Notes under the pieces: model-generated
The model's database searches: none
Told to the model about the DNA's origin: nothing
Seen by the model: only the letters and a program-made list of their open reading frames with translations
Made by a program: the position numbers and the translations under genes
From: Cladopsammia gracilis
Taxonomy: Eukaryota; Cnidaria; Anthozoa; Scleractinia; Dendrophylliidae
DNA: 64,000 bases
Reading direction: 5' to 3'
Assembly: GCA_022457155.1 (NCBI GenBank)
Contig: JAJGOT010000437.1
Span: 248,001 to 312,000 of the forward strand
Shown: piece after piece, positions 41,266 to 53,702 of the stretch
Position numbering within the stretch: the first letter of the stretch is position 1
Layout of the letters: every line of letters begins with the position of its first letter

Positions 41266-42722
41266 GGTCAATTTTGTCAATTTTGACAGCACATGTGCAG
41301 CTGGTGAATTCGAAAGTCCTGAGGATGGATGTGGTCGATCTTGGTAGAAACGTTGACCGTATGTTGCTGCCAGTATGGAACCCTGCAACCCGTGAATGCA
41401 GCACGTTTTCCGGAAATGGCAAAGGAACGAGAGATGGCAATTGTAGCCAATATGTCCAGCCAACGGGTGTATTTGCTGAAAGGAAAACAGTCTTTGTGGT
41501 CGACTCTTCAACAGGCTGCTTGAGAATGACAAGTGAAGTGCTTCCTTTGGTCAAGTATCTGAGTAATCTTCAGACGTTTGCTGTCACATTTGGCTTGCAC
41601 CAGAAGAAACAAATGTCAACGTCGTTCACTATCGACACAGCAATTGCCAGAATCCAAGAAGTATATAACTTTGATTGCCAGTGTATAGATCGAGTCAAAG
41701 CCTTCCTTGGGACAGAAGCCGAGACTCAAGGTCCGCAGGGAACCGTTTCGCCAGTCGTTGTGGAGGACGAAAGAAGGATCTTGCTTGCACTGGGAGAAAT
41801 TAGAGATCTTTTTCGAAAGTATGCCCCACAGCTTTTGGATGTGTTCAAACTTAAAAGCCTTTTGACACTGGTAGTGGAGAACTTTTTCTCCGAGATGAGG
41901 GCAGGTGCATCTGACATGCCAATGCAGTTGCAATTTGATTTCCGCTTCAGTCGAGCAATGAAGGAACATTTAAAGCAGATGTGCACAACCAGGTTTTCAT
42001 ACTACACAAATGCGACGTCTCATTACCCAAGGGTCAAATCTGACTTGAAATATTCAGCCCTACCTAAGATGTCACCCCCTTCTACAGCACAGTTGACAAA
42101 GCAACAAGTTCAGCAAATGAGAGACTGGCGCATAAAGTATGGTCAAAGTGTTCCACAGAAGACTGTGCGCAACATGAGCACCAAAGATAATCCGGGTACT
42201 CTGCCGATAAATCTTTATGCCCAGGTACAGCCTACAATAACGCCTTTGGATTTCTCGAAGGTCGCAGAAGATGGACAAGATGGTGCCAGAACAACTGCTC
42301 ATCATGACAACTCACACGAACTCCTTTATACCTCGGGAGATGTTGTTTTTCTTGCATCTGACGCCACATCTGGGCGGACAGTGGTATACGTACTAGAAGA
42401 AAGCATCACTGCCTCGACAAAGAAAGCAAAGGCCAGGTTATTTGAAGGTGACCCATTCAATCCTCTGATATTTTATACAGAAGGTGTTGTCGAGATCAAT
42501 GTTAAGGACATAGGTGGCTCATTGGAAGAAACTGTTAGAGGAGATAGCAGCATTGAACTGACAGAAAATGAGTTTATAAGGTATCAGTCAAGAATGATTG
42601 AATGCGTGGTTGCAGTGACTATTGAAGAGGCGAGGGAGATCAGTGAGGGCCTGGATACTGACCAAGATCGTGCAGAGGATGCGAGGCCACATACGGACGA
42701 TTTTCTGTGTTATGACGACTGA
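41223..42722 (+). CDS. NHL-repeat protein with transposase-like C-terminal domain
   Basis: An uninterrupted 499-codon frame from ATG to TGA. Residues about 35-135 resemble an NHL beta-propeller blade pair (STFSGNGKGTRDGN, YVQPTGVFAERKTVFVVDSS). Residues about 200-245 hold KLKSLLTLVVENFFSEMRAG, whose ENFFSEMR resembles the final acidic motif of RNase H-fold transposases (compare the LE-FFS-IR pattern of hAT/P-like enzymes). The rest, including the acidic end (EDARPHTDDFLCYDD), was not recognised. An acceptor-like ATTTTGACAG before codon 23 and the tandem repeat over the start suggest that upstream exons (perhaps RING/B-box as in TRIM-NHL proteins) were lost. It is the only gene of a 2.4-kb transposon. 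Function as transposase is inferred and the protein may be only part of it. Confidence 0.6.
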   Translation: MQPMPSAGKRATDAWSILSILTAHVQLVNSKVLRMDVVDLGRNVDRMLLPVWNPATRECSTFSGNGKGTRDGNCSQYVQPTGVFAERKTVFVVDSSTGCLRMTSEVLPLVKYLSNLQTFAVTFGLHQKKQMSTSFTIDTAIARIQEVYNFDCQCIDRVKAFLGTEAETQGPQGTVSPVVVEDERRILLALGEIRDLFRKYAPQLLDVFKLKSLLTLVVENFFSEMRAGASDMPMQLQFDFRFSRAMKEHLKQMCTTRFSYYTNATSHYPRVKSDLKYSALPKMSPPSTAQLTKQQVQQMRDWRIKYGQSVPQKTVRNMSTKDNPGTLPINLYAQVQPTITPLDFSKVAEDGQDGARTTAHHDNSHELLYTSGDVVFLASDATSGRTVVYVLEESITASTKKAKARLFEGDPFNPLIFYTEGVVEINVKDIGGSLEETVRGDSSIELTENEFIRYQSRMIECVVAVTIEEAREISEGLDTDQDRAEDARPHTDDFLCYDD

Positions 42723-43463
42723 AAAGGTGCATGAGGTCAGGATTCTTAGTATTTCCCAAGCATTATCTTCATTTGTTGGAAAAAAGTTGATTTAATTACA
42801 ACGATTTGTTTAAAATTTTGTTACGAAATACTTTCACAAAGTCAAAAATATCACAGAAATAATGATCAAAATTTATCAGCAACACTGTAGACCTTCAATC
42901 AGTTATTTTGTTTTGTTCAGTTTAGTTAATTAGGACGTATATGCAAAGAATAAGAGATAAATTACGTATATGCAAAGAATAAGAGATAAAATTTAATTTT
43001 GAAAGGGTAGCAAGGGAACAAGGTGAAATTTTAGACGGGAACAAGGGAACAGGGTTAAAATTTTGAAGGGAACACGGGAACACAGACCCCCCCTGGGGGA
43101 CTCTCAGTAATGAAACACTGGTTAAGGATGCTCTGTTAAAGAAGCATGCTTAGGATTGTAATGAGAAGAGCGATTTATCACAGGTTTACGTTAAATTTCA
43201 AAGTTGTCTCCTCGCATTTTTAGGAGTCTACCTAAAAGCTTATTTCTCGTGGAGGGAGCCAGTAAAATTTGGCTGTGGTGCCGGCTTTATTTCTTCGCGT
43301 CTTGCGCACATGGTATGATTTCGCCATGGTCCAAAAAATTGCCCCAAAGAATTTTTTTTGTTACATCGAAGGAAAGGCCTCATTTGTTTATGCATTCAAA
43401 TTTGACTAATACAACTAATATCAAAAGCCTTTGATGTACATTAATTTATAATACAGGGCATAC

Positions 43464-44400
43464 AATTAACAAATCGACCGCATTTTTCCATGGTCTATAC
43501 TCTCATCGACCATAGAAATGACGTCATAAAATGTTCAAAACTCAAGTGGAACCACGAGCCGTTAGGCGACTGGTTTCACTGCCAAGTTTTGAACATTTTA
43601 TGGCGTCATTTCTATGGTCGATGAGAGTATAGACCATGGAAAAATGCGGTCGATTTGTTTTTTACAATAACAAACTTGAATAACTGCGAGCGCTGAGCGA
43701 ACGAGTTTGCGGGAATCATTTTGGAAAATCAAGATAAACAACCTAACACTGACAAACTTCTGCAAAATGTTTTTGCGTGGGGAATAATTAAAGCTTTAAC
43801 TTTTTATGTGAATAAATTATGTAACGAAAAAGGCTCACTCAAATTCTCTTCAGCTTAAATCATCGCTAAAATCTTTTAATATAAATTTTAACACAGCAAA
43901 ACAAAGAGCCGTTATTGAGAACCGCGCTCGGTGATAATCGCAAAATAGAGCACAATAACCTCACACAAAGTCAAATATAAAATTACTAGGCACAGTTTAC
44001 AAAGCTAACCTTTTTCAAATTTGAAATATCTTCGAATAATCAGATGAATCTTTGCTCCAAGTTGTTTTCGGCTCAGTTTTAGTTCTTTCGGGCGCCGGCG
44101 ACTGATTCCGTGGATTTTCCCGTGAAACTACGACAAGTTGTTTGTCCTTTTTGCTTCGCACTTAATTCCAGGCAAGTTTAGCTGATTGTAAATTAAATTT
44201 AACTGACGAGAGAGCATTCTTTTCATTGAAGAATTCCAGTTTTAAGTGCATTTTTCACTGTTTGAAGAACCCGTAGCGCCAAAAGTTTGACAAAACTCAC
44301 CGCGTTGCGTTACCTGTTACGTCATTTTCATGGTCTATACTCTCATCGACCATAGAAATGAGCCAATCAGCGCGCGGGAATTCACACAGTTATTGTAAAA
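43464..44400. mobile_element. Left-arm-specific insertion containing a 195-bp palindrome
   Basis: The right arm reads straight across this point (near 55,283). The first 200 bp (43,466-43,661) form a near-perfect foldback with 75-bp arms (AACAAATCGACCGCATTTTT, CCATGGTCTATACTCTCATC). A third copy of CATGGTCTATACTCTCATCG lies near the other end (44,330). No coding capacity is seen. Confidence 0.65.
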
Positions 44401-44827
44401 TCAGTATTATACCGTTAATGAGCTATGCAAACGCCGAGGTGAAAATTGCCTAAGTAGAACAATTCCTTTGTGTTTCAAAGGCCTATCGACACTTTTTTAA
44501 ATGCATTGTTAAAAGATGGTACCTTAATTTCAAAGTTCTCTACCCATAGTTTTTGAAAAGTTCCCAATTCTTCTGTTACTAATTTAGAAGTGTTTGATTT
44601 TTGGGAATGAGGTCAGTAAACAGAGAGAAATGTCAAGCGAGCCGCTACAGCGATGTGCAGCGACAAGAGAATTATCGATGCGATCTGTTGAGGGATATCC
44701 ATATGCAAACATAATTTACTCACTTTGTGTTGTGTAATTATATTGCAGCCTATAGCTGAGTATTACTGATTATCGTTAAACCAGAAATAAAGCAGTTTGC
44801 CTTGCCGATCAAAACTGAAGCCGACAC

Positions 44828-47627
44828 AACCAAGGAGTCGGCGTCAAGCGTGAGAAAATGCGTGCGAGCAAGTCACGATTAGTTTTGGTTCTCAGTACTT
44901 CTGATTGGTTAAGAAAGTGGCGCGAGTGTCCTTTAGGTAATAACAATGCACAGCAATGGAAAACCAAAACAATAGTGAAGTTAATTTCGACACTCAACTG
45001 AAAACTAAACACCAATTATTTCAGAATGTGTTGCGTCATTGTATGACATTTTTACATACAGCTAATTATTTTCCCACTTTATGATGGAATACTATTAATA
45101 GTGCTTTATCTTTTTTCCTTTTTTAAAACTATGGAACTTATATTTATTTTCACATTCACGGCCCAGACAAAGCTCCTTCACAAAGACACTGTGAACAAAA
45201 GGCATTGTCCGTAATTAAAGGGTCTATGTCACCAGTTTTAGTGTTGCCTTAAAAAGCCGCCGGGGGTATTATTTTATATCGGTGAAAACTGAAAACCGAA
45301 AAATATTGGGTCCAGCTCTAAGAGTAATATATAGATAGATAGGCTCAGCCTAACAGCGTCGCTCCCTGAACAACCTTAACTAAGGTGAAACTTAACTAAG
45401 GTGAAAGGTCGGAAGCACACGATTGACGATCGCGCTATTTTTTAATTTTAGTAATTCTCAAAAACAGTATTACGCGACCGTCTGCACAGTACATTTAGAC
45501 CGTACAAAAGTTCACAAAAACAACTTTTTCCCCGTCTACAGTAACTAGTAAGGCTACTTTCCGAATAAAATACAGTTGTTGCTTGTCAAAAATTACCCGA
45601 GAAACTGATTTGGAAATCAAGATTGCAAAAATACACAAACATATTTGCATAAGGCAACGCGAGTGTAGATAGAACTATAAAATCGCTTTTCAATCTATGC
45701 AATGAATGAACAAACACATAAAAATGGACAACGCAATCTTAAAAATTGTTGTTGTTTGTTGTTGTTGTAAAAACCCCTAAGAAATCAGAACGCGGAAGAT
45801 TCTTTGTTCCATGGCATGAGAACCCGCAGGCGTTAGTTACCGAGTGTTCGGTCATTTCAAATGACCGAGTTAAATGCCCGGTAAAATATAAAACAATAGA
45901 ATGTGTTGATGGAATATGCAATATGATTCTCCAGGAGCGATAGCAAACTAATGTTATATATCAGTCACACTTCATCACTTGATAGTTTTTGTGAAATTTG
46001 AATCACAAATACCCTGCAAAAGCAGACCACATCTGCGGGATACGAAAATGACGCGACTATAATTCGATAATCAGAAAGGATAATGATTTTTATAAACAGA
46101 ATTCAGCGACGGTGCTTCTGCGCGCTTGTACATCAAAACTTGCGTTATTTTTGGAGTCCAAATAAGCTTATTATCTTATTACCGTCCTTTGTTGATCCAG
46201 TTAATTTTTTATCATTGTTTTGCGATAAGCCGCTGCCCATTCGAATTTGTTATTTCGGAGTATGGAATCGCGGGCACACACGGTTAAGCCGCAGGGGGAC
46301 CGATATAGTAGAGCTTTATATTAAGCGGGAATTGAGAGGAAAGCGCGCGCTTCGAAAGAGTGACCATACAACGATACTTTCCTGAAAAGCCAATCGAAGA
46401 AATACGTAGGATCGACATAATGCGACACGAAAAACTAACAAACAAAAGGAAACGGTTGTTGAGGGCTGCAAATGAACGGGAGACCAGAGAAATTGGAAAA
46501 CAAAATTGGTTCGTATTTATTTTGGCAAATGGAAGGAATTAGCCGAACAGCATAATAAAAGAAGGACCCTGGACAGAACCAAGGACCAAGGTACGACTCT
46601 CTTAGAGTAAAAATAGAGAAAGTTAGGTATCGAAGCAGAGAAATTGGCTGCAAGGCGACATTATTAAGTCCACGCTGAACATAAACATGGCTAACATGAT
46701 CTTGCAGTGTTCATCACGAGGGCATTAGTCCGGGGGGGGGGGGGGGGGGGGGGAGGGGGTCATTTCATTTATTCCTTATTTTTTAAAACGAAATGGGAAA
46801 ATCTATACACATTTTTAGACCGGAAGGCACAACATACCCATTATTTGACAAAAATTGCCAAATGCTACACCTAAAAAAAATGACCCCATACCAATATACA
46901 AGCTCTAAACACAGAGGGGAAATTTCTACTTTTATTTTTATTGTTTCTTTATTTCCTCCAGCAAAGAAGTGCACTGTTAACCATTGATGGTGGCTCACAT
47001 TGTTGCCAAAGTACTGAATAGTGCCATCTGTAGCAAAGCCAGTGATGTTGATTCCCTTTGCAAAATCTTGTATCGAGTAGATATGTTAAACCAATAATAT
47101 TTAGGATAAAATTGAACTACAACAGCCACATATAAAGCAATAAATTCCACTTTTACTAAATTATGCCAATGCTCAAAAGTGCTTGGATGCCAATCCTGCA
47201 AATAAACCAACAACAACAAGAGTTATCGAATCACTGACTTTTGTGATATGTACAGTTGCTGCTTGGGAAAATGGTCATAGCTGTTAGTGTACTAAAAAAA
47301 TCACCCTTTAAAGGGGGCTATTACTGGCCTGAAAATTTGTGATGAGACTTAAATGGTCAGTTTACTTTAAACAAGAAACTTAAGGGAACTTTAAACTGTT
47401 TTCTCCTGTTTTTACTCCTGATAGAGTGGAAACTTGATCATATACTTGGTATACCCTAAGCTATAGCTTATTTTGAAGCTCTAAATGCATAGAATAACAG
47501 AAGCACTCATGTTTTCTAGTACACAAAAAAGTGCAAAAAGTTGTAGGGGTGGTCAACCATATCACAGATATCAGAGGAGTACACATTTATTATCTCAATG
47601 AACAGATCTTTCCAAGACCACTTAAGG
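44828..47627. other. Spacer of the inverted duplication, part 1
   Basis: No convincing gene. Two adjacent plus-strand frames at 46,083-46,542 have charged, protein-like stretches (IEEIRRIDIMRHEKLTNKRK) but no splice support. A G homopolymer lies at 46,731-46,757. Confidence 0.35.
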
Positions 47628-48505
47628 ACTAATCATGCAGCCAGCTAGTTGCACTTAATATTATTGTTCATCTGAACTGGCGGGTGGCACGCCTCATACA
47701 GTTCGACCTAACATAAAAGTACTAATCATGCAGCCAGCTTGCACTTAATATTACTGTTTATCTGAAGTGGCGGGTGGCACGCCTCATACAGTTCAATGTA
47801 ACATAAAAGTACTAATCATTCAGCCAGCATGCACTTAATATTACTGTCCATCTGAAATGGTGGGTGGCACGCCTCATACAGTTCGATGTAACATAAAAGT
47901 ACTAATCATGCATCGAAATGTAACACGCATTTGCTAAGTTCAATGTTACATAAAAGTACTAAACATGCAGCCAACATGCACTTAATATTACTGTCCATCT
48001 GAACTGGCGGGTGGCACGCCTCATACAGTTCAATGTAACATAAAAGTACTGATCATGCAGCCAGCTTGCACTTAATTATTATTGTCCATCTGAACTGGCG
48101 GGTGGCACGCCTCATACAGTTCGATGTAACATAGAAGTACTAATCATTCAGCCAGCATGCACTTAATATTACTGTCCATATGAACTGGCGGGTGGCACGC
48201 CTCATACAGTTCGATGTAACATAAAAGTATTAATCATGCATCAAAATGTAACACGCATTTGCTAAGTTCAATGTTACATAAAAGTACTAAACATGCAGCC
48301 AACATGCACTTAATATTACTGTCCATCTGAACTGACGGGTGGCACGCCTCATACAGTTCAATGTAACATAAAAGTACTGATCATGCAGCCAGCTTGCACT
48401 TAATTATTATTGTCCATCTGAACTGGCGGGTGGCACGCCTCATACAGTTCGATGTAACATAGAAGTACTAATCATGCATCGAAATGTAACATGCATTTGC
48501 TAAGG
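47628..48505. repeat. Higher-order tandem array (89-bp and 58-bp units)
   Basis: About eight 89-bp units (ACTAATCATGCAGCCAGCTT .. TGGCGGGTGGCACGCCTCAT .. GTAACATAAAAGT) and three shorter units (ATGCATCGAAATGTAACACG .. TTTGCTAAGTTCAATG). Units repeat as a block: 47,958 and 48,285 start equivalent blocks about 327 bp apart, so the array is of higher order. GCGGGTGGCACGCC contains a GGCGTGCC/GGCACGCC-like palindromic core. Confidence 0.85.
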
Positions 48506-51500
48506 CCTACAGTGAATCATATTGCGTGAGCTATCAACACATCCATTGTTTTATATTGCATAATTGGCCAGTTTAGTTGACCGAAGATCGAGTATCTAAA
48601 GCTTGAGGGTTCTCATGAGTTTGATGTCAAAATTTCATTGAAATAAAATTAAGACCTTAAGGGGAGGGTTTCACGGTTCGGCGCATGTGCAAGCTATGAC
48701 GTAACTCATTGTTTAGGCCAATTTGAAGCGAGTAGATAACTCTGGAAAGGAAATTTGCCCATGAAAATGTCGCAGTCAGTTAGCTGATTGAATGGATGAT
48801 TATACACAGCCATGTGCACCATGAAAGCCACCAGAGCGTAGAATAAATCCTACGGGTCAAAGGTTTAAGTCAGTGTTGACTGTTGGTGCGATCCGTTGTA
48901 ATTTTCTGTGAATTTTGGTCATGGTTTGTTTGGACTAAATTATAATATGTGATTATTGAAGTTAATATGAGTGGTTTTTTAACTGATCAAATTGGTAAGA
49001 TAGCGAATAAAGCATTTTATTCTGTGCACATGCGCTGAACTGTGAAACTATCCCTATTATTATTAATCAGGGGCCCACTATAGTGGTTCTCAGGCAGGAA
49101 AGGGTTAATAAAAATGTCAGTGTCTTGAAATCAGTTGGTCAAAAGCCAAAACAAAAATAATTATCGCCCATGAGTAATAAATTAGTGAGAAGGCTGCGGT
49201 TAGAAACCCTACATATTTAAAGGGGCTTTGTCGCCATTTTTGGTATTACTTTAAAAAGCCAAAATACATCTATATTTCAGTGAAAATCCTAAAAAAAAAA
49301 TATCCAGTTTTGTTAAAAAATTTTCTGCCAGTGCTGTAAGAGTAAAAATTAGTGTCTTGGCCTGCAAATGGCCAGGATGGAAATGGATAGCATCTAGAAA
49401 AAATTGGGCACATTTTTCCAAGCTTATCACTTCTGTCTTAACATATATTAATTATGGTCAATTTTCTCTTCAAAAATTCACTTGATATCTTCCTCTTAGT
49501 GTTCTATAAGCATTCTGTGTACAACAAAGGTACTAAGTAGTTTTAATTTGGGCAGTTTTGACCCAAAAACCTCAAAATCACCATCACATAGCTCCTTTAA
49601 GTCAGCTCACTGCCAATGTTAGTGAAATCAGTCTGAAAACAAAATGCATAACCCAAACCTTTATGTAGATGGCCATGCTTGCAAATTAGAAAAGAATGGT
49701 CAAAGAAAAAAAAGGGTGTACCCACATGCCCGATACCATTAACATTAACTGAAGGCTAAATTTTCATGACGTTTCTGCAAAAAGATACTTTGATATAGTG
49801 GTTTTCAATTGTGTGTCAAAAGTAATTTTAAAATAAATTGATTTTGCATTGACACAATTTGTTATTAGCTCTGAAATCTTAAGCCACTTTCCTAACAGAT
49901 CAGTAGTAAAACCAGTTGCAACTTTTTTGCACACGTTTTTCCACTCTCGACTTGGCACTAGCCACATGTATTTGCATCAAGTTCTGATTGCTTTGGTGGT
50001 TGGTGGTTTGAGTGGTTTGGTTTCAGTGGTTTTACAACACTCAATTGAAAACTGCTGTATATTATAGTATTTTGTTTGGTAAAAATCACTGTGTCAGAAC
50101 AAATAAAAGAAGTTTAAACTTGGTGGGTTTTCCTGAGAACCCACCTAGTCTTGTGTGTTGATGATTAAGACCTTAACTATTAGTGTAATACTGAACAGTC
50201 TCTTCACACCAATACCATGGTGTGCATGTACATCCTATTGCTCAAAGCTCAAGAAAATGTTTGGATGCCAGAAGCCTGAAAAGAAGCCACCGTAAAGTGG
50301 CATTCTCAACAGTACGGTGTAACCCAGAGATACTGATAGAAATCACTTTAGGATTTTATTCAATCATACTGTATAGTGGCACACTCAAATCACATTAGGA
50401 TTTTATTCAATCATACTGTAAAGTGGTACCCTCAACCCTTTAATTCACATGCGCAAGCATCCTTTTGACAAATAAAAACATGTTAAGCTACCAGCTTCCT
50501 TAAGTGCTAAACCGATTATCAAGCAATATTTCACATGTAAAACAATGAATGTTTATTTTGGAACTCGGGAGAAGCATTTCGTAAGACCAACTGGATTAGT
50601 GAATAATATTGAGCAGTAATTTAGGGTCAAAATGTGTTATCATTAAATAAAAAGTGAGCTCTGCTAGATATAATGCTGTTAGATAAAACAGCTCGAAGCA
50701 TGAAAAAAATGACAATTAAGGAAGTTTTACTTGCACTGCCACAGCCTATGCAATTATACATGTATCTTATTATTCTTTCAAACATTTTCTCTTCTGCCCT
50801 GCAAGCAGAGTTGCTTTGATTGGCAGGTGAAACAAAATCCAACTGTGAGCATTGAAAATGGCAATCAAGATCAAATTCCCTTACACTCTATGACTGGAAA
50901 CGATTGACACTTAATTCCATTTTCAAAGATTTCATTTGGTCAATGTTAGTATTAATTAATTATGTAGCGACTATGCTAAGAGCCAACTTGTGAATAAGAA
51001 ATGCTAACACATAACGTAATATTGCGGTAAACTTATGTTTTCACACTGACACGGTTTGATATTTTTTTTAAAATTAAAATATAAGGATTTTTGACGAACA
51101 CAAAAAAACAACAACAGTACATCACTTTCACGATGTCCAATCCATAGAAAGAAAAAAGAAGGGTCCTGAATGTGACTTGAACTCGGGCCTCTCGATTGCA
51201 ATTCCCGACTCTAAACCACTCAACCATCGAGGAACATCAAGGTAGATTAATGCATCAAAACGTGTGTCTCAGTTGAAAAAGATATTCGTTTACAACAAAT
51301 TAATTATTTTTATCGCTGGATTCACGTTGTTACAAAATGCATTCGTAACAAAGCATTACGTCACTTAGTTTACAGCTGAGTGATGGAATGAGCCAGCGAG
51401 TAAGTGATTTAGCCACCGTTACCGATAACCTGTTAATTATGCTTGCGCATATTCACGGTTTAAAAAGGAAGAATAGAAACTCAGACTAATAAATAAAATA

Positions 51501-53590
51501 GATATACCGGTAATTATTTTGTTTTCATTGTGACAACAGCAAACCATTCCAGCTCTTAGGATTGCGCATCCTTTATTAGCAGAACTGCCAAAATGACACA
51601 TCTTTCAACGGTTTGTTTGCTCTTGTCACAAGAAATGAATGCTGGCATATTGTGATCAGTTGGTGAAAACAACAAAAACATAGGAACTTGTGAATATAAT
51701 AATTGGTGAGCTGGAAAACCTTTGTATTTGGACACTGTCTTGAAACCAGGCATTGAATTTTTAGGTTTTGTATTTTGAAGCATAGACTTTTAACCTTTTC
51801 CCCCTGTCAGCCCACTGGTCAGTGATGTGGTGGGAAAAATGGGGATGAAAGAGGATAATAATCAATCCAATGACTCACCTTACGGATGTGATCTTTCCAC
51901 GTGAATCTTTCTATAAACGGCCCCTCTTTGAGTTAATACGATTGCCAGTGTAGCAATGATGAATCCATGTAGGTTCTAAACAGTTATACCAAGCACGCAT
52001 CACGCCTTCGCTTTTGAGTTCAATAAAAGGAATTATGGAAACGAAAAAACTTTTTTCACGAAAACGAAGAGCGCGGTACAATCGTACAAATGTACAACTC
52101 GCCGGTGTCCTGTGAGATAGAGCATCGCAGGCACATCGAGTCCGGAGTCTTTATTAGCGGTAAACCTTCATGTAAGCTACATATACTGTCTTAAAATTAG
52201 TTTGTCGCAACAAAAAACTAATAAATTAATTTTTTTTTGACAAGGGAAAAGTGAGCATTCAAAACACAGAAATAAATATTTCGTCGACATTTTATTCTCC
52301 GTTGTTTCCCTTGGGGAGTTACACGATGCAACACAGTAGTAACTCCCTATAATAATTATAATAATATTCCCTACCGTATTATTATAATTATATTCAGTAC
52401 AAAACGGTGACAACCACATATCAGGACCACATATAAACAGGCAAGAAATACGCGCAGTTCGTCATTAAATACTAAATTAAAGTTAAGATCCGTGTAGAAT
52501 GTTTTTCTTTGGGGCTCACTGCAGTCCAGGAGAAGTTGTCCACGTCATCGTTCGGTGCTAAAAAGTACATTTACTAGAGAAAGAAGTTTAAAATTGAATA
52601 GAAATGTACCGGGTGGACAATGTCAGGTACAAAGAACTGGGATTGTATTGTTGAGCATGAACTTGTTGTGTTACACAGTACATGTGAAATGAAAAAAACA
52701 CGTATTATCCGTAGGTGTTATCTGAACGGAATCTGGTCGTTTTGGTCCCAGTCATATCGTCTCCAAGTTTGGGACCATAGAAGCGTTCTATTAAATTACG
52801 ATTTATATTCCTCAAATGTTTTCTCACGGCAATATTTGAATGCCTGGAACAACTACGTGAACAACGAATGAATTTGAATGGTGTGAACAACGAATGAAGT
52901 TTGTTTCACTTTTTATGTCTTGTGATGGATGAAACGCCGTTGATTTGTTATACACGAATTTTGATTCATTTCGGCTCGCCGAACAATTGACGCGAGCCGA
53001 ATGGAAATTTGCCACGAGGAATAAGCGCGCCCGAAATACAGATCACATTTGTATCCCTCTAATTTCCTGTTCGTGGGCAAGTGTTCCACTTTTACCGGCG
53101 TAAAAGGGTGATGTTTCTGGGCGAAATTAAAGCTGTTTTATTTTCTATCAACTTCGGCAGTCAATTGTTTACCCTAGTTAAATGTTTAAATATTGAAATG
53201 TTTTTAAAGTTTTAAAATCACTTTGTGTGCCGCGAAACGTGGTCTCTTTCGAAGAATTAGAAGGATCGTGAAGGAGATTAACGCGTTTTATAGCCGAAAA
53301 TAGCTTACTGGTCTTAATATACCTGTTTTACCTCGATTTTTTCATTACACGATCGCCGCGCCAGCGTTGACAAGTAACACAATATCAAATTCTCATACAC
53401 TCAATGATTGGCTCATAAGGGCGAAAAAAGTAATTATATTTCACACCAAAAAATTTCTCGATAATCTATTTAGCCTAGCGTCCGTGGCAACTACGGCTTC
53501 CAGCGGTGTCCAAAAAAAAAGTCCTTGAGGGTCCTCATGTTCCTAATTGTCTTTCTCGGACCAGTATTCCACAACGATGTTTGTATATAT
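48506..53590. other. Spacer of the inverted duplication, part 2
   Basis: No gene supported. It contains a 55-bp partial duplication (ATTTTATTCAATCATACTGT at about 50,355 and 50,400). A tRNA-like fossil lies at 51,172-51,240 on the minus strand, and short chance frames are scattered. A minus-strand frame at 51,556-51,783 (FKTVSKYKGFPAHQLLYSQV) is protein-like but isolated. Confidence 0.35.
51172..51240 (-). repeat. tRNA-like fossil or SINE head
   Basis: The complement reads GATGGTTGAGTGGTTTAGAG (box A), an anticodon-loop-like TTGCAAT and GAGTTCAAGTC (box B-like). The acceptor stem pairs poorly, so it is unlikely to be a functional tRNA gene. Confidence 0.35.
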
Positions 53591-53647
53591 GTAATCGCAT
53601 GGGGCCTAGTAAAATTAAGGATTAATATCACGCGTGCTTTTCTACAG

Positions 53648-53685
<38 letters not shown>

Positions 53686-53702
53686 GAGGGAACATGCGAT
53701 TA
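53591..53702. repeat. Foldback hairpin
   Basis: TAATCGCATGGGGCCTAGTA and AAATTAAGGATTAATATCAC recur inverted at the right end with a few mismatches. Confidence 0.75.

Larger units (their letters stand above)
40701..43105. mobile_element. 2,405-bp transposon with 6-bp duplication (AGTAAT), NHL protein
   Basis: The ends are GAGGGTCTCCCAGGGG and the inverse of CCCCTGGGGGACTCTC (14 of 16 match). AGTAAT lies at 40,695-40,700 and 43,106-43,111. The right arm of the inverted duplication carries the unoccupied site (AGTAAC, near 55,630). Near both ends GGGAACAAGGGAAC-like motifs recur in the same direct orientation (40,720-40,830 and 43,005-43,080). A degenerate 36-bp tandem repeat (41,085-41,265) precedes the single gene. 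Confidence 0.88.
33827..44827 (+). repeat. Left arm of large inverted duplication
   Basis: Runs from TTTCATATGGATCTTTCAAC to CGATCAAAACTGAAGCCGAC and pairs in reverse with 63,975-54,750. About 6.7 kb of shared core remains after removing arm-specific pieces: 35,751-35,925, a 224-bp tandem duplication, 38,715-39,236, 40,701-43,105 and 43,464-44,400. Identity looks high, in the region of 90-95% by eye. Confidence 0.85.

Noticed and set aside
41179..42305. Antisense frames of 77-117 codons opposite the NHL gene
   Set aside because: They are shadows of the long sense frame, which has the coherent domain content.
43464..44400. Promoter of a gene in the arms
   Set aside because: The other arm lacks this piece and no open frame follows. 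An insertion explains it.
47628..48505. CRISPR-like regular repeat array
   Set aside because: Units are joined without unique spacers and form higher-order blocks in an animal genome, so this is a tandem satellite.
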